Part shown: positions 1 to 6,715 of the stretch, one piece after another
How positions within the stretch are numbered: the first letter of the stretch is position 1
Layout of the letters: each line of letters begins with the position of its first letter
Assembly (NCBI GenBank): GCA_023430725.1
Contig: JAEYZD010000205.1
Location: 1 to 10,160 of the forward strand
DNA length: 10,160 nucleotides
Reading direction: 5' to 3'
From: Bacteroidota bacterium
Lineage (GTDB): Bacteria > Bacteroidota > Bacteroidia > Bacteroidales > VadinHA17
Program-made: the position numbers and the translations under genes
Notes under the pieces: generated by a model
The model's database searches: none
What the model saw: only the letters and a program-made list of their open reading frames with translations
Told to the model about the DNA's origin: nothing

Positions 1-986
1 TCAACGGGTTTCATGATGCAGCCAATTCAATAGCAACCGTAGTGTCAACGAAAGTGCTCACGCCGTTCCAGGCAGTGCTCTGGGCGGCCTCATTCAACTG
101 GCTTGCTTACCTGGTCTTTGAGCTTAACATTGTTGACACAATTGCGAAGATAGTTGACACATCGGCAATCACACTGATGGTAATCCTTGCAGGCATCCTG
201 GCGGCAATCCTCTGGAACCTTCTGACCTGGTACCTGGGCATCCCTTCCAGTTCATCTCATACCCTCGTGGGAGGGTTTGCCGGCGCTGCCATTGCCTTTA
301 CAGGCTGGGATGTGGTGCATACGGGAAAGATAGCCGTTATTGCAGCATTTATTTTCCTCGCTCCCCTGCTGGGCATGTTCATGTCGTACCTGCTTTCGAT
401 TGCTCTGCTGTGGATAAGCCGAAAGGGCAATCCTTTCCGGCTGGAGAAGCGGTTCAAGGGCTTCCAGCTGCTCTCATCAGCGCTATTCAGCCTCGGTCAC
501 GGGGGGAATGACGCGCAGAAGGTCATGGGCATAATTGCAGCGGCACTGATGGTCTATTTTAACGGTGCACACGATGTCCCTCACTGGGCGCATATAGAGA
601 TGGTCAACGGGAAGGTGCACGACATACCGCACTGGATAGTGCTTGGCTGTTATTCGGCAATAGCGCTTGGAACCCTTATCGGAGGCTGGCGAATCGTCAA
701 GACGATGGGCTCGAAGATCACAAAACTGACTCCTTTTGACGGTGTTGCAGCCGAGGGCGCCGGAGCTATTCTTCTTTTCGGGACTGAGGCATTCGGTATT
801 CCGGTAAGCACCACCCATACAATAACCGGAGCGATCATGGGAACAGGACTCACAAGAAGGGTTACCGCAGTCAGATGGGGAGTAACAATCAACCTGCTCT
901 ATGCCTGGATACTTACAATACCGGTATCAATGCTTCTTGCAGGAGGACTCTACTATCTCCTTTCAGCATTAACCGGAATCAGGTAA
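1..986 (+). CDS. PiT-family inorganic phosphate transporter (5' end missing)
   Basis: This is an integral inner-membrane phosphate permease of the PiT family, which usually carries metal-phosphate or sodium-phosphate in symport. The reading frame is open from base 3 to the stop at 984-986, giving 327 visible residues. The true start lies off the left edge, and the GTG at base 42 is internal. The visible part opens with the first PiT signature (NGFHDAANSIATVVST), and the second half has its counterpart GHGGNDAQ at about residues 165-172. The inverted-repeat architecture shows again in the paired motifs GIPSSSSHT (about 79-87) and GIPVSTTHT (about 265-273). Many hydrophobic helices are present. 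Only about 10-20 N-terminal residues should be missing, judging from family length. In many bacteria a PhoU-like DUF47 gene sits next to such a permease; that would be outside this window. The family is clear. The transported cation cannot be read from the sequence. Confidence 0.93.
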   Translation, partial: NGFHDAANSIATVVSTKVLTPFQAVLWAASFNWLAYLVFELNIVDTIAKIVDTSAITLMVILAGILAAILWNLLTWYLGIPSSSSHTLVGGFAGAAIAFTGWDVVHTGKIAVIAAFIFLAPLLGMFMSYLLSIALLWISRKGNPFRLEKRFKGFQLLSSALFSLGHGGNDAQKVMGIIAAALMVYFNGAHDVPHWAHIEMVNGKVHDIPHWIVLGCYSAIALGTLIGGWRIVKTMGSKITKLTPFDGVAAEGAGAILLFGTEAFGIPVSTTHTITGAIMGTGLTRRVTAVRWGVTINLLYAWILTIPVSMLLAGGLYYLLSALTGIR

Positions 987-1062
987 TCGCTGGCTCCGGT
1001 AATCTCTGCTCCAGGGCTATTCCCGCATTTATGGCAGCTGGTGTGGCTGACAGTAAGGCTTC

Positions 1063-2892
1063 TTACATTGATTCAAAGCCCCTTACAGATCCGGGAGTGG
1101 TCTTGTGAAGATCAAATACAATGATTTCGTTTTCTCCCTGCTTAAGCCATGATGCCGGACAGTAAAGCCGTGTCTGGGGTCCGATCTCCCAGTAGCGGCC
1201 GAGGTTATGACCGTTAACCCAGACAAATCCCTTAACGAAATTAGTCATATCTATAAAGGTGTCGGCGGTGACATCCAGATTCAGGATACCTCTGAAAAAG
1301 ACTCCGGGCTTGTGCTGATCCGGCCCGGTGGCAGGAAGTGACTCTGCGTAGCCGTCGCTCATCGGGAACCCCCTGACCTCCCAGTTCATCAGAGTCATCC
1401 CGTTGAGGATAACTCTGTCGGTAATTCCCTTGCGGTCAATCATATGATGGGCAAAATTGATCCTTCCCATAGCTTCGGTAAAGATCTCCAGCACGGGAAA
1501 ATCAGACGCCGTGGCGGGAAGATCAAGGCTGTTAATACCCAGTCGGCGATCGAGTGTGCCCACATATTTCCCGTCGAGGAAAACAGTGGCATAATCGTGA
1601 ATGTCTATCACAGTCAGCTTTCCGCTTTTATGTCCGGTCAGCTTCGTGCTGTACAGGATGAATCCGTAGTCCTGCCCGTATGCTTCGATCGGTTTTGGCT
1701 GCACGCTCCTGACAGGTTCCGGAAGATTGTCCCAGACGGAAGTGAACGGTGCAAGTTCAGTCTCTGGGAAGCTCATGACCGGAATGGGATCCGGTATTGG
1801 GGGCAGTTTGGTCTTTTTCGGCAGGTAAGAACCGATCAGTTTTCTCAGCGCCATGTATTTGGCGGTTGCCCGTCCCTGCTCATCAACAGGGGCATCATAG
1901 TCATAGCTTGTCAGATCGGGTTCATATCCCTTTCCGCCCGAGTTGGCCCCGGCGGTAAAGCCGAAGTTGGTGCCCCCGTGGATTACATAGAAGTTGAATG
2001 ATTTACGGTTATCCATCAGGAACCTGACCTCGCGAAGGAGGGCTCCTGTATCCGGCCTCGCCCAGCCTTCGCCCCAGTGGGTGAGCCAGCCCGGGTAGGT
2101 TTCGCTTGAGAAGACCGGCACTCCGGGATTCATCCTGCGGGCAAGTTCAAAATCCTTTTCGGAGCTTCCTGAGTCAAGCCCTACCGCGCAACCCGGAAGA
2201 GTACCTGCCTCAAGCATATAGGTAGTGGGGCCGTCTCCGGTGAAGAATGGTACCCAGATGTCATTCCTTTCCCATATGTTTTTGAGCTCCATCATATATT
2301 CGCGGTCATTGCCGTAACTGCCGTACTCATTTTCGATCTGGATCATGAGTATCCCTCCTCCGTTTGAGATCAGGTGAGGGCGGAGTTCGTCAGCCAGTCT
2401 TGATATGTACCGTTCGGCTGCCTTCATGTAGACGGGGTCCTTGCATCTGACCTTAATTCCCGGATGACGCAGCAGATACGGAGGGATTCCCCCGAACTCC
2501 CACTCGGCGCATACATAGGGCCCCGGTCTGATGATGACCCACATGCCCTCCTCCTGTGCCGTGGTTATGAACCGCGATATATCCCTGTTGCCGGTACGGA
2601 AGTCATAGATCCCTTCCTCTGCCTCGTGATGATTCCAGAAGAGGTAAGCGGAGACAGTATTGCATCCCATTGCCTTCGCCATCTGTATCCTGTGGCGCCA
2701 GTACTCGGCCGGCACCCTGCCGGGATGAATTTCTCCGCTGATGATCTGGAACGGTTTCCCGTCAAGCAGGAATTCCTCAGTCCCGAGTGCAAAGGTATGC
2801 CCGGCTCCGCGTGGCTGTGCCGCAAGTGCGGCTGTCAGCAGCGTTAAGGTCAGTACAAGGGCAAAACGACCAATCATCTGATTGTCATTCAT
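1063..2892 (-). CDS. Secreted GH35 beta-galactosidase
   Basis: A 609-residue glycoside hydrolase of family 35, which releases terminal beta-linked galactose from glycans with retention of configuration. An N-terminal signal peptide (hydrophobic residues 9-25, cleavage likely near AALA-AQ) sends it to the periplasm or cell surface. The TIM barrel starts near residue 35. The GH35 signature QIENEYG is at 185-191, with the acid/base Glu189 (after Asn188, as in clan GH-A). The nucleophile is Glu264 in SSETYPGW. Other typical GH35 blocks are SGEIHPGRVP (52-61), IRPGPYVCAEWEFGG (121-135) and HGGTNFGFTAG (305-315). The C-terminal jelly-roll region ends with FVWVNGHNLGRYW (556-568), also typical. The length suits bacterial GH35. 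The gene begins 37 bp after the nrfA stop on the same strand, with no obvious terminator, so co-transcription is possible. A second in-frame ATG five codons downstream would also leave a full signal peptide. Whether the substrate is galactan, host glycan or another galactoside is not shown. Confidence 0.95.
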   Translation of the reverse strand: MNDNQMIGRFALVLTLTLLTAALAAQPRGAGHTFALGTEEFLLDGKPFQIISGEIHPGRVPAEYWRHRIQMAKAMGCNTVSAYLFWNHHEAEEGIYDFRTGNRDISRFITTAQEEGMWVIIRPGPYVCAEWEFGGIPPYLLRHPGIKVRCKDPVYMKAAERYISRLADELRPHLISNGGGILMIQIENEYGSYGNDREYMMELKNIWERNDIWVPFFTGDGPTTYMLEAGTLPGCAVGLDSGSSEKDFELARRMNPGVPVFSSETYPGWLTHWGEGWARPDTGALLREVRFLMDNRKSFNFYVIHGGTNFGFTAGANSGGKGYEPDLTSYDYDAPVDEQGRATAKYMALRKLIGSYLPKKTKLPPIPDPIPVMSFPETELAPFTSVWDNLPEPVRSVQPKPIEAYGQDYGFILYSTKLTGHKSGKLTVIDIHDYATVFLDGKYVGTLDRRLGINSLDLPATASDFPVLEIFTEAMGRINFAHHMIDRKGITDRVILNGMTLMNWEVRGFPMSDGYAESLPATGPDQHKPGVFFRGILNLDVTADTFIDMTNFVKGFVWVNGHNLGRYWEIGPQTRLYCPASWLKQGENEIIVFDLHKTTPGSVRGFESM

Positions 2893-2929
2893 GACATGTA
2901 ACTTATTTGTTTTCAGTATGCAGTCTCTT

Positions 2930-4393
2930 TCAGACAGTGCTCTTGTTCCATGTCGGGAGCACCTGCTGTTTAAAGGTCTCCTTCTCTTTTATAAGAGCCT
3001 CCATATCAAGGCCGATAGCCTTCTGTGCTCCTGATTTTGACGAGATGTCCGGCAGTGTTACCGTTTCAATCCCTTTGGAGGAGAGAACCCTGGCAAGGCC
3101 GATTCGTGCTTCCAGCCCTTTCATGATCCCGTTGCTGAGGATAGAGGCTACCTCGATGGGTGCATGGAATGATCCGCCGTGGCTGGCAGCACAGAAGTCC
3201 CATCGCCACTGCGACTGTCTGATAAGCGCAAGGAGCGGCTTCATTGAGGCTTCGTCAGCCCCTGCTTCCCATGCGGCTTTCGCCTCATAATGAGCAGTAA
3301 CGAGTATCTCTTCGAGGTAATTCCTCAGGTCAGCTATCTTGTCCTGGCGTTCGTACACGTTGGTCATCAGTTCCTCCTCGCTCTGCCTGTGGCACGTTGC
3401 GCAGGTACTGGAGATCATGTTGAGCGGGCTCTGGACATGGTGGCTTGTGTATTTAACTCCGCCCTCGGCGATGAAAGGCATGTGGCAGTCGGCGCAGGCT
3501 ACTCCGCGCTGGCCGTGGATGCCCATCTTGAACAGTTCATAATCAGGATGTTGTGCCTTGAGCATGGGAGCTTTGCTGACGGTATGGGTCCAGTCGGAGA
3601 ACTCATAGCTGTCATAGTAGCTTTCAATAGCGTCAGCAGTCATCCCCTTATCCCAGGGAAAGGTAAGGTATTTGCCCTCGCCCTTGAAATAGTATTCCAC
3701 ATGACACTGTGCGCACACCAGGCTTCTCATCTCCTGGTGGCCTGCCTCCTCAATCTTCTTCCCCTGTCTCTCGTAGGCCTCCCTGAGCGCGGGACGGGTG
3801 ATGGTGAGGGTCATGTTTTCAGGATTGTGGCAGTCAGCGCAGCCTATTGTGTTGTTCATCTCCGGTCCAAGTTCCGCCCATGTTGCCTTGTAGAAGCTTT
3901 CAGCTCCCATTTTTTCAATCAAACGGGGTACGTCCGGGCTTTTGCAGGCCCAGCATGTGCCTGGCTGCGGGCCGGCTTCCGGGGTCATCGGTGCTCCTGT
4001 ACGGAGGGTGTTGCGTATATCCTCAACGGCCCAGTAATGACCGCGGGCCTGGGAGTAATCCTTGGAGAAGGCATAACCTGCCCACAGTACTACCATCTCA
4101 GGATCGGTTGACAGCACGTCGAGCGGTTTGCTGCCGGCATGTTTGCTGCGGAAGGAGGTGTCGGCAGTCATGAGCCACGACTTGTATTCCCTGGGATAGA
4201 ACTTGCCCCAGACGCTGTTGTCAGATTCGAAAGGTCTGAGGTCTGTTGGCGGGCGGTATGCATACTTGGCTTCGCTGCGTCTCTCAACAACTGATGAGGC
4301 GAGCATTCCGAGCAGGAATACGATGAGGGCTGTGGCAAAGAACAGGAGCCAGCCTGCCCACGGTTTTTCCGAGATGAATTCCCTTATGGACAT
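2930..4393 (-). CDS. nrfA: Ammonia-forming cytochrome c nitrite reductase (pentaheme c552)
   Basis: NrfA catalyses the six-electron reduction of nitrite to ammonium on the periplasmic side. The protein has 487 residues and five c-type heme sites: the catalytic CWACK (147-151), whose Lys replaces the usual His, then CADCH (185-189), CAQCH (227-231), CADCH (300-304) and CATCH (331-335). By alignment from memory with the Wolinella and E. coli enzymes, the calcium/active-site residues are Glu233 and Tyr234 (in CHVEYYF), and Lys279, Gln281 and His282 (in MLKAQHP). The substrate arginine is probably Arg131 in LRTGAP. An N-terminal hydrophobic segment (about 15-34) acts as signal or anchor; no clear cleavage site is visible. 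nrfH ends 21 bp upstream, forming the classical nrfHA pair. Heme-maturation (ccm/ccs) genes are not in the window. No key residue is missing, so an active enzyme is expected. Confidence 0.97.
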   Translation of the reverse strand: MSIREFISEKPWAGWLLFFATALIVFLLGMLASSVVERRSEAKYAYRPPTDLRPFESDNSVWGKFYPREYKSWLMTADTSFRSKHAGSKPLDVLSTDPEMVVLWAGYAFSKDYSQARGHYWAVEDIRNTLRTGAPMTPEAGPQPGTCWACKSPDVPRLIEKMGAESFYKATWAELGPEMNNTIGCADCHNPENMTLTITRPALREAYERQGKKIEEAGHQEMRSLVCAQCHVEYYFKGEGKYLTFPWDKGMTADAIESYYDSYEFSDWTHTVSKAPMLKAQHPDYELFKMGIHGQRGVACADCHMPFIAEGGVKYTSHHVQSPLNMISSTCATCHRQSEEELMTNVYERQDKIADLRNYLEEILVTAHYEAKAAWEAGADEASMKPLLALIRQSQWRWDFCAASHGGSFHAPIEVASILSNGIMKGLEARIGLARVLSSKGIETVTLPDISSKSGAQKAIGLDMEALIKEKETFKQQVLPTWNKSTV

Positions 4394-4414
4394 AGGTTTG
4401 GGTTTATAGGTTAA

Positions 4415-4969
4415 CTAAAGGTTGTCTTTCAGAGTAGGTGTGATGGCGAACTGTGTCGATGAGATGCTGTTCACCCTGTCATGCGGGGTGTTCCTGTGGC
4501 AGTCAAGGCAATGTCTCTCCCTTATGTCTGTCATTGCCTCAAGAGGTCTCCCGGGACCGTCGCTGAATAGTGATTCATGGCAGCGCAGGCAGTTCTCCTG
4601 CACCACGCGTTTGCCAGGCTCCCTGATATAGATTGAATGGGGCTCTTTGCGAAGGGTGAAGATCGTAGCATGGCGAAGACCGTCACTTGCCTTGAAGTAG
4701 TATTTCCGGATGAAACTGTCATGCGGCACATGGCAGGCATTGCAGTCGGTGATGCTGCGGTGCGCACTGTGTGACCATGTGGCGAACTGGGGGGTCATTA
4801 TATGGCAGTTGATGCATACCCGCGGGTCATCGGACAGGTATGAGGTGGCATTTGAGATCCTAAGCAGGTAGAATCCCAGGCCTGTGAACATGCCCAGGAG
4901 TATTATTACGGGCAGCCGCCACTGCGGCGGAGGTGTAAAGAAGCTGATCAGTCTGTTTGGTCTGCTCAT
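4415..4969 (-). CDS. nrfH: Tetraheme quinol dehydrogenase NrfH (NapC/NirT family)
   Basis: NrfH is the membrane-anchored electron donor of NrfA. It oxidises menaquinol and passes electrons to the pentaheme enzyme in a stable complex. The 184-residue protein has one transmembrane helix (about 19-36) and a periplasmic domain with four heme-binding motifs: CINCH (52-56), CNACH (76-80), CLRCH (127-131) and CLDCH (154-158). The first is followed by Ile-Met (Met58), matching the CxxCHxM pattern in which a methionine, not a histidine, ligates heme 1 of NrfH. Four hemes and the small size fit NrfH better than the longer pentaheme TorC/NirT types. The gene precedes nrfA with a 21-bp gap. Upstream is a 73-bp gap holding a strong GC hairpin after the arginine decarboxylase. 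No convincing promoter box was found just ahead of it. Confidence 0.94.
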   Translation of the reverse strand: MSRPNRLISFFTPPPQWRLPVIILLGMFTGLGFYLLRISNATSYLSDDPRVCINCHIMTPQFATWSHSAHRSITDCNACHVPHDSFIRKYYFKASDGLRHATIFTLRKEPHSIYIREPGKRVVQENCLRCHESLFSDGPGRPLEAMTDIRERHCLDCHRNTPHDRVNSISSTQFAITPTLKDNL

Positions 4970-5017
4970 TGCAGTTGCCTTTTTTAACCGGTCCTGAAAA
5001 CTGTATGCTCATCCGGA

Positions 5018-5032
5018 GCCGGCCATGCCGGC
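5018..5032 (-). terminator. GC-rich hairpin after the arginine decarboxylase stop
   Basis: A perfect 6-bp stem GCCGGC / GCCGGC with a 3-base loop lies 10 bases beyond the minus-strand stop codon at 5043-5045. It is not followed directly by a U-run; the nearest T-rich stretch on the minus strand is some 20 bases further on. It could be a weak terminator, an attenuator or an RNA-processing boundary between the decarboxylase and nrfH. GCCGGC is itself a palindrome, so the dyad is partly a consequence of a repeated hexamer. Confidence 0.4.
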
Positions 5033-5042
5033 GCGTGGCTGG

Positions 5043-5564
5043 CTAGAGAAAATTCACAAAGCAGAGGGCCACCAGGGCTGTCCCGTAGCGTTTGTCAATT
5101 GTCAGAGACTCCCTGATGACTGTTGGTTCACCAAGGTAATATTCGGCGAAGGTTCTGTCATGCAGGTCATGCAGCACAGTATAAAGCCTCTCTTCGAGGG
5201 CTTCCATGTCAAAATAGCCTGCCAGTTCACACACAAGTCCTCCGACTTTCTCCTCACAGGTGTCGTCCTTATACATCCAGGCAAAGATGACCCCGGCTGA
5301 GACGTGCTCGCCGTAATAGCCGTTGGCGACAGCCATGATAGTACAAAGTTCTGAACCGTAGGGAGGCATGTCAACCTCGTCAAGGGTCACCAGCCTGGAC
5401 GTGGCTGGCAGTACCGATGAGTAGTTCATAATGTTGTACTCGGCAATGCCTGCATCATGCAGAGCCATGTGATACGAACCGGGATGGATTGCATATTCAC
5501 TGCATCCCGAACCCTGGGTTACAAAAAACTCGTTGGGAATTCTGTTTTGGGCGACTTTAACCAT
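5043..5564 (-). CDS. pdaD: Pyruvoyl-dependent arginine decarboxylase (PdaD/AaxB type)
   Basis: The enzyme converts arginine to agmatine and CO2 with a self-made pyruvoyl group instead of PLP, feeding polyamine synthesis or arginine-dependent acid resistance. From the ATG at 5564 the product has 173 residues, close to Methanocaldococcus PdaD (about 165) and Chlamydia AaxB (about 195). The self-cleavage site is the Ser49-Ser50 pair in NYSSVLPA; Ser50 would become the pyruvoyl group of the alpha chain, leaving a beta chain of 49 residues. Glu113 in VCELAGY matches the conserved catalytic Glu of the family. The C-terminal YGTALVALCFVNF resembles the AaxB C-terminus. The frame stays open upstream to an ATG at 5681, but those 39 extra residues look unlike the family, would overlap the preceding gene by 20 bp, and span a promoter-like box. 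The later start is therefore preferred. No agmatinase, agmatine deiminase or antiporter gene is nearby. The family call rests on remembered sequences and is fairly firm. Confidence 0.86.
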   Translation of the reverse strand: MVKVAQNRIPNEFFVTQGSGCSEYAIHPGSYHMALHDAGIAEYNIMNYSSVLPATSRLVTLDEVDMPPYGSELCTIMAVANGYYGEHVSAGVIFAWMYKDDTCEEKVGGLVCELAGYFDMEALEERLYTVLHDLHDRTFAEYYLGEPTVIRESLTIDKRYGTALVALCFVNFL

Positions 5565-5593
5565 TTTTCGTGTCAATAATTTTAGAATTAATT

Positions 5594-5607
5594 CCGGCAC
5601 AAGCCGG
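5594..5607 (-). promoter_or_regulatory. Small hairpin in the decarboxylase 5' leader
   Basis: A perfect 5-bp stem CCGGC / GCCGG with a 4-base loop sits 30 bases upstream of the preferred decarboxylase start. If the promoter-like box at 5614-5621 is used, this hairpin would form at the very 5' end of the transcript and could stabilise it. A perfect 10-bp palindrome GAATTAATTC (5585-5594) adjoins it. The function is inferred only. Confidence 0.3.
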
Positions 5608-5613
5608 TTCAGG

Positions 5614-5645
5614 CAAATATACCTAAAATAAGAAATATCATGCAA
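5614..5645 (-). promoter_or_regulatory. Candidate Bacteroidota promoter for the arginine decarboxylase
   Basis: The minus strand carries TATATTTG at 5621-5614, an exact match to the Bacteroidota -7 consensus TANNTTTG. A TTG (5645-5643) lies 21 bases upstream, about where the -33 TTTG element is expected. Transcription would begin near 5609, giving a leader of about 45 bases before the ATG at 5564. This arrangement also argues against the longer reading frame that starts at 5681. Such short boxes occur by chance in AT-rich stretches. Confidence 0.45.
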
Positions 5646-5661
5646 GAGGTGGATTGATAAT

Positions 5662-6633
5662 TCATATTCTTCCCAGTGCAAGAACCATTGAAAAGAGTAT
5701 CACGGTTACCGTGATGTACATTTTTCTGGCTGTGGATGGCTTCATCCCCGGGAAATGGTAGTGGATTGATTCACTCCTGCAGGTCGTCAGGCAATCGCCG
5801 CAAAGTGTACATGTAATGCCGGGTTTAAGCCTTAGAATATCATTTCTGCCCAGGGCATCATACCGGCAGACTGTTGAGCAGCGCATGCATTGGGTGCAGT
5901 CGTTCCTGATCCTGAGCCTGAACGGGTTTATAAACTTAAGGTAACCGGTCAGTGTTCCCACCGGGCACCAGACGGTGCAATGGATCATCTTTTTCCTGGT
6001 GCGTGAGAAAAAGAATATGATCAGCAGTCCGGCAACGCCGGTTATGATTCCGGCCGCAAGGGCCACATCGGCACCTGCTCCTGATACCCTTAATATAAGT
6101 GCAACTGCTACAGCCAGCAGGAGAAAGGTGTTCTTCATTGCCATCCTGTTCCTGACCGGTGTACCGGCCTGCTTGCCGCCTGTTACCGCTGAATCGATGG
6201 CCCCGAAATAGCAGAACTGACTGCACCAGGCTGGCCCTGAGAGCAGTATGGCTCCGAGAAAGATCAGGGTCATTACCGAGAAACTGCCTCTGTAAACAGG
6301 GCCTGAAATTATCATTGCAGGCACAGGCAGATGCAGATTTCCGGACATCAGGAACACCCTGTCAACAACTATCCCCAGTACCAGTTGGAGGAAGAAAACT
6401 GCGGAATACAACGACCATGAAAATCGCCTCCACCAGGCAGATTTTCCCGGGATGAGCATATTATACTCAAGGATGAATCCGAATGCCGCCACAAGAGCTA
6501 TCTGCAGAAATCCGCCGCCTGGGAACAGTCTCTCAAGCAGCAGCAGCGGAGGATCAGTAATTATCTGAACCGGCAGCAGAATCAGAATTACGATGGCTGC
6601 TGCCAGAAGGGGAAGTGAATATTTCTCTCTCAT
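5662..6633 (-). CDS. NapH-like membrane 4Fe-4S protein (polyferredoxin-type quinol dehydrogenase)
   Basis: A 323-residue inner-membrane protein of the NapH/NosR/YccM-type iron-sulfur group, thought to move electrons between quinol and periplasmic or cytoplasmic acceptors. Hydrophobic helices are at about 7-27, 42-60, 72-92, 116-132, 166-183, 188-210 and 304-321. Two paired-cysteine CxxxC motifs of the NapH type are CSQFC (137-141) and CTVWCPVG (219-226). Two complete ferredoxin motifs CxxCxxCxxxC follow, with cysteines 246/249/252/256 and 275/278/281/285, enough for two [4Fe-4S] clusters. No NapG-like partner is in the window. The gene heads the minus-strand series leading to nrfHA, so a role in nitrite respiration is plausible. 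It is separated from nrfH by the decarboxylase gene and may be independent. The start codon at 6633 gives a good N-terminal membrane segment. The family is confident; the specific redox partner is unknown, so no gene symbol is given. Confidence 0.86.
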   Translation of the reverse strand: MREKYSLPLLAAAIVILILLPVQIITDPPLLLLERLFPGGGFLQIALVAAFGFILEYNMLIPGKSAWWRRFSWSLYSAVFFLQLVLGIVVDRVFLMSGNLHLPVPAMIISGPVYRGSFSVMTLIFLGAILLSGPAWCSQFCYFGAIDSAVTGGKQAGTPVRNRMAMKNTFLLLAVAVALILRVSGAGADVALAAGIITGVAGLLIIFFFSRTRKKMIHCTVWCPVGTLTGYLKFINPFRLRIRNDCTQCMRCSTVCRYDALGRNDILRLKPGITCTLCGDCLTTCRSESIHYHFPGMKPSTARKMYITVTVILFSMVLALGRI

Positions 6634-6648
6634 AGGCTATACAGGCAT

Positions 6649-6656
6649 CAAAAATA
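6649..6656 (-). promoter_or_regulatory. Possible -7 box for the NapH-like gene
   Basis: The minus strand reads TATTTTTG here, an exact TANNTTTG match. A -33 TTTG element is not seen at the right distance, and the leader would be only about 8 bases, so the call is weak. The box abuts the first copy of the AGGCATCA motif, which would place that copy over the transcription start. Confidence 0.25.
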
Positions 6657-6671
6657 GAAAAAATGCCTTTT

Positions 6672-6689
6672 GCCAGGTGATGGCCTGGC
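6672..6689. promoter_or_regulatory. Inverted repeat GCCAGG / CCTGGC
   Basis: A perfect 6-bp inverted repeat with a 6-base loop lies in the divergent intergenic region. It abuts and shares one base with the next, longer dyad. It may be an operator or a leader hairpin of the minus-strand transcript if that starts further upstream. Neither neighbouring gene ends here, so a terminator role is unlikely. Confidence 0.35.
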
Positions 6690-6715
6690 CGGGAAAAGAT
6701 TTCGGGCTTTCCCGG
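6689..6715. promoter_or_regulatory. Inverted repeat CCGGGAAA / TTTCCCGG
   Basis: A perfect 8-bp dyad with an 11-base spacer is the longest perfect inverted repeat noticed between the divergent genes. With both genes transcribed away from it, it is better read as a protein-binding dyad or a leader structure than as a terminator. Confidence 0.4.

Noticed and set aside
42..44. GTG at 42 as start of the phosphate transporter
   Set aside because: The frame is open upstream to the window edge and encodes the conserved PiT signature NGFHDAANS, so the gene is truncated by the edge rather than starting here.
987..1066. Possible bidirectional terminator between the phosphate transporter and the beta-galactosidase (GTAAG-GCTT-CTTAC at 1053-1066)
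   Set aside because: The stem is only 5 bp, AT-rich, overlaps the beta-galactosidase stop codon and has no U-run on either strand.
1444..2001. A 185-codon plus-strand open frame opposite the beta-galactosidase
   Set aside because: It lies wholly inside the well-supported GH35 gene and shows no family features.
3290..4111. A 273-codon plus-strand open frame opposite nrfA
   Set aside because: It is antisense to nrfA, whose five heme motifs prove the minus-strand frame. Its translation has no recognisable domain and reflects the codon bias of the real gene.
5102..5383. A 93-codon minus-strand frame within the arginine decarboxylase
   Set aside because: It is a different frame of the same strand as the decarboxylase, which carries the conserved Ser-Ser and Glu motifs. 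It is a shadow frame.
5975..6455. Overlapping plus-strand frames opposite the NapH-like gene
   Set aside because: They are antisense to a gene with complete ferredoxin cysteine motifs and show no coding character of their own.
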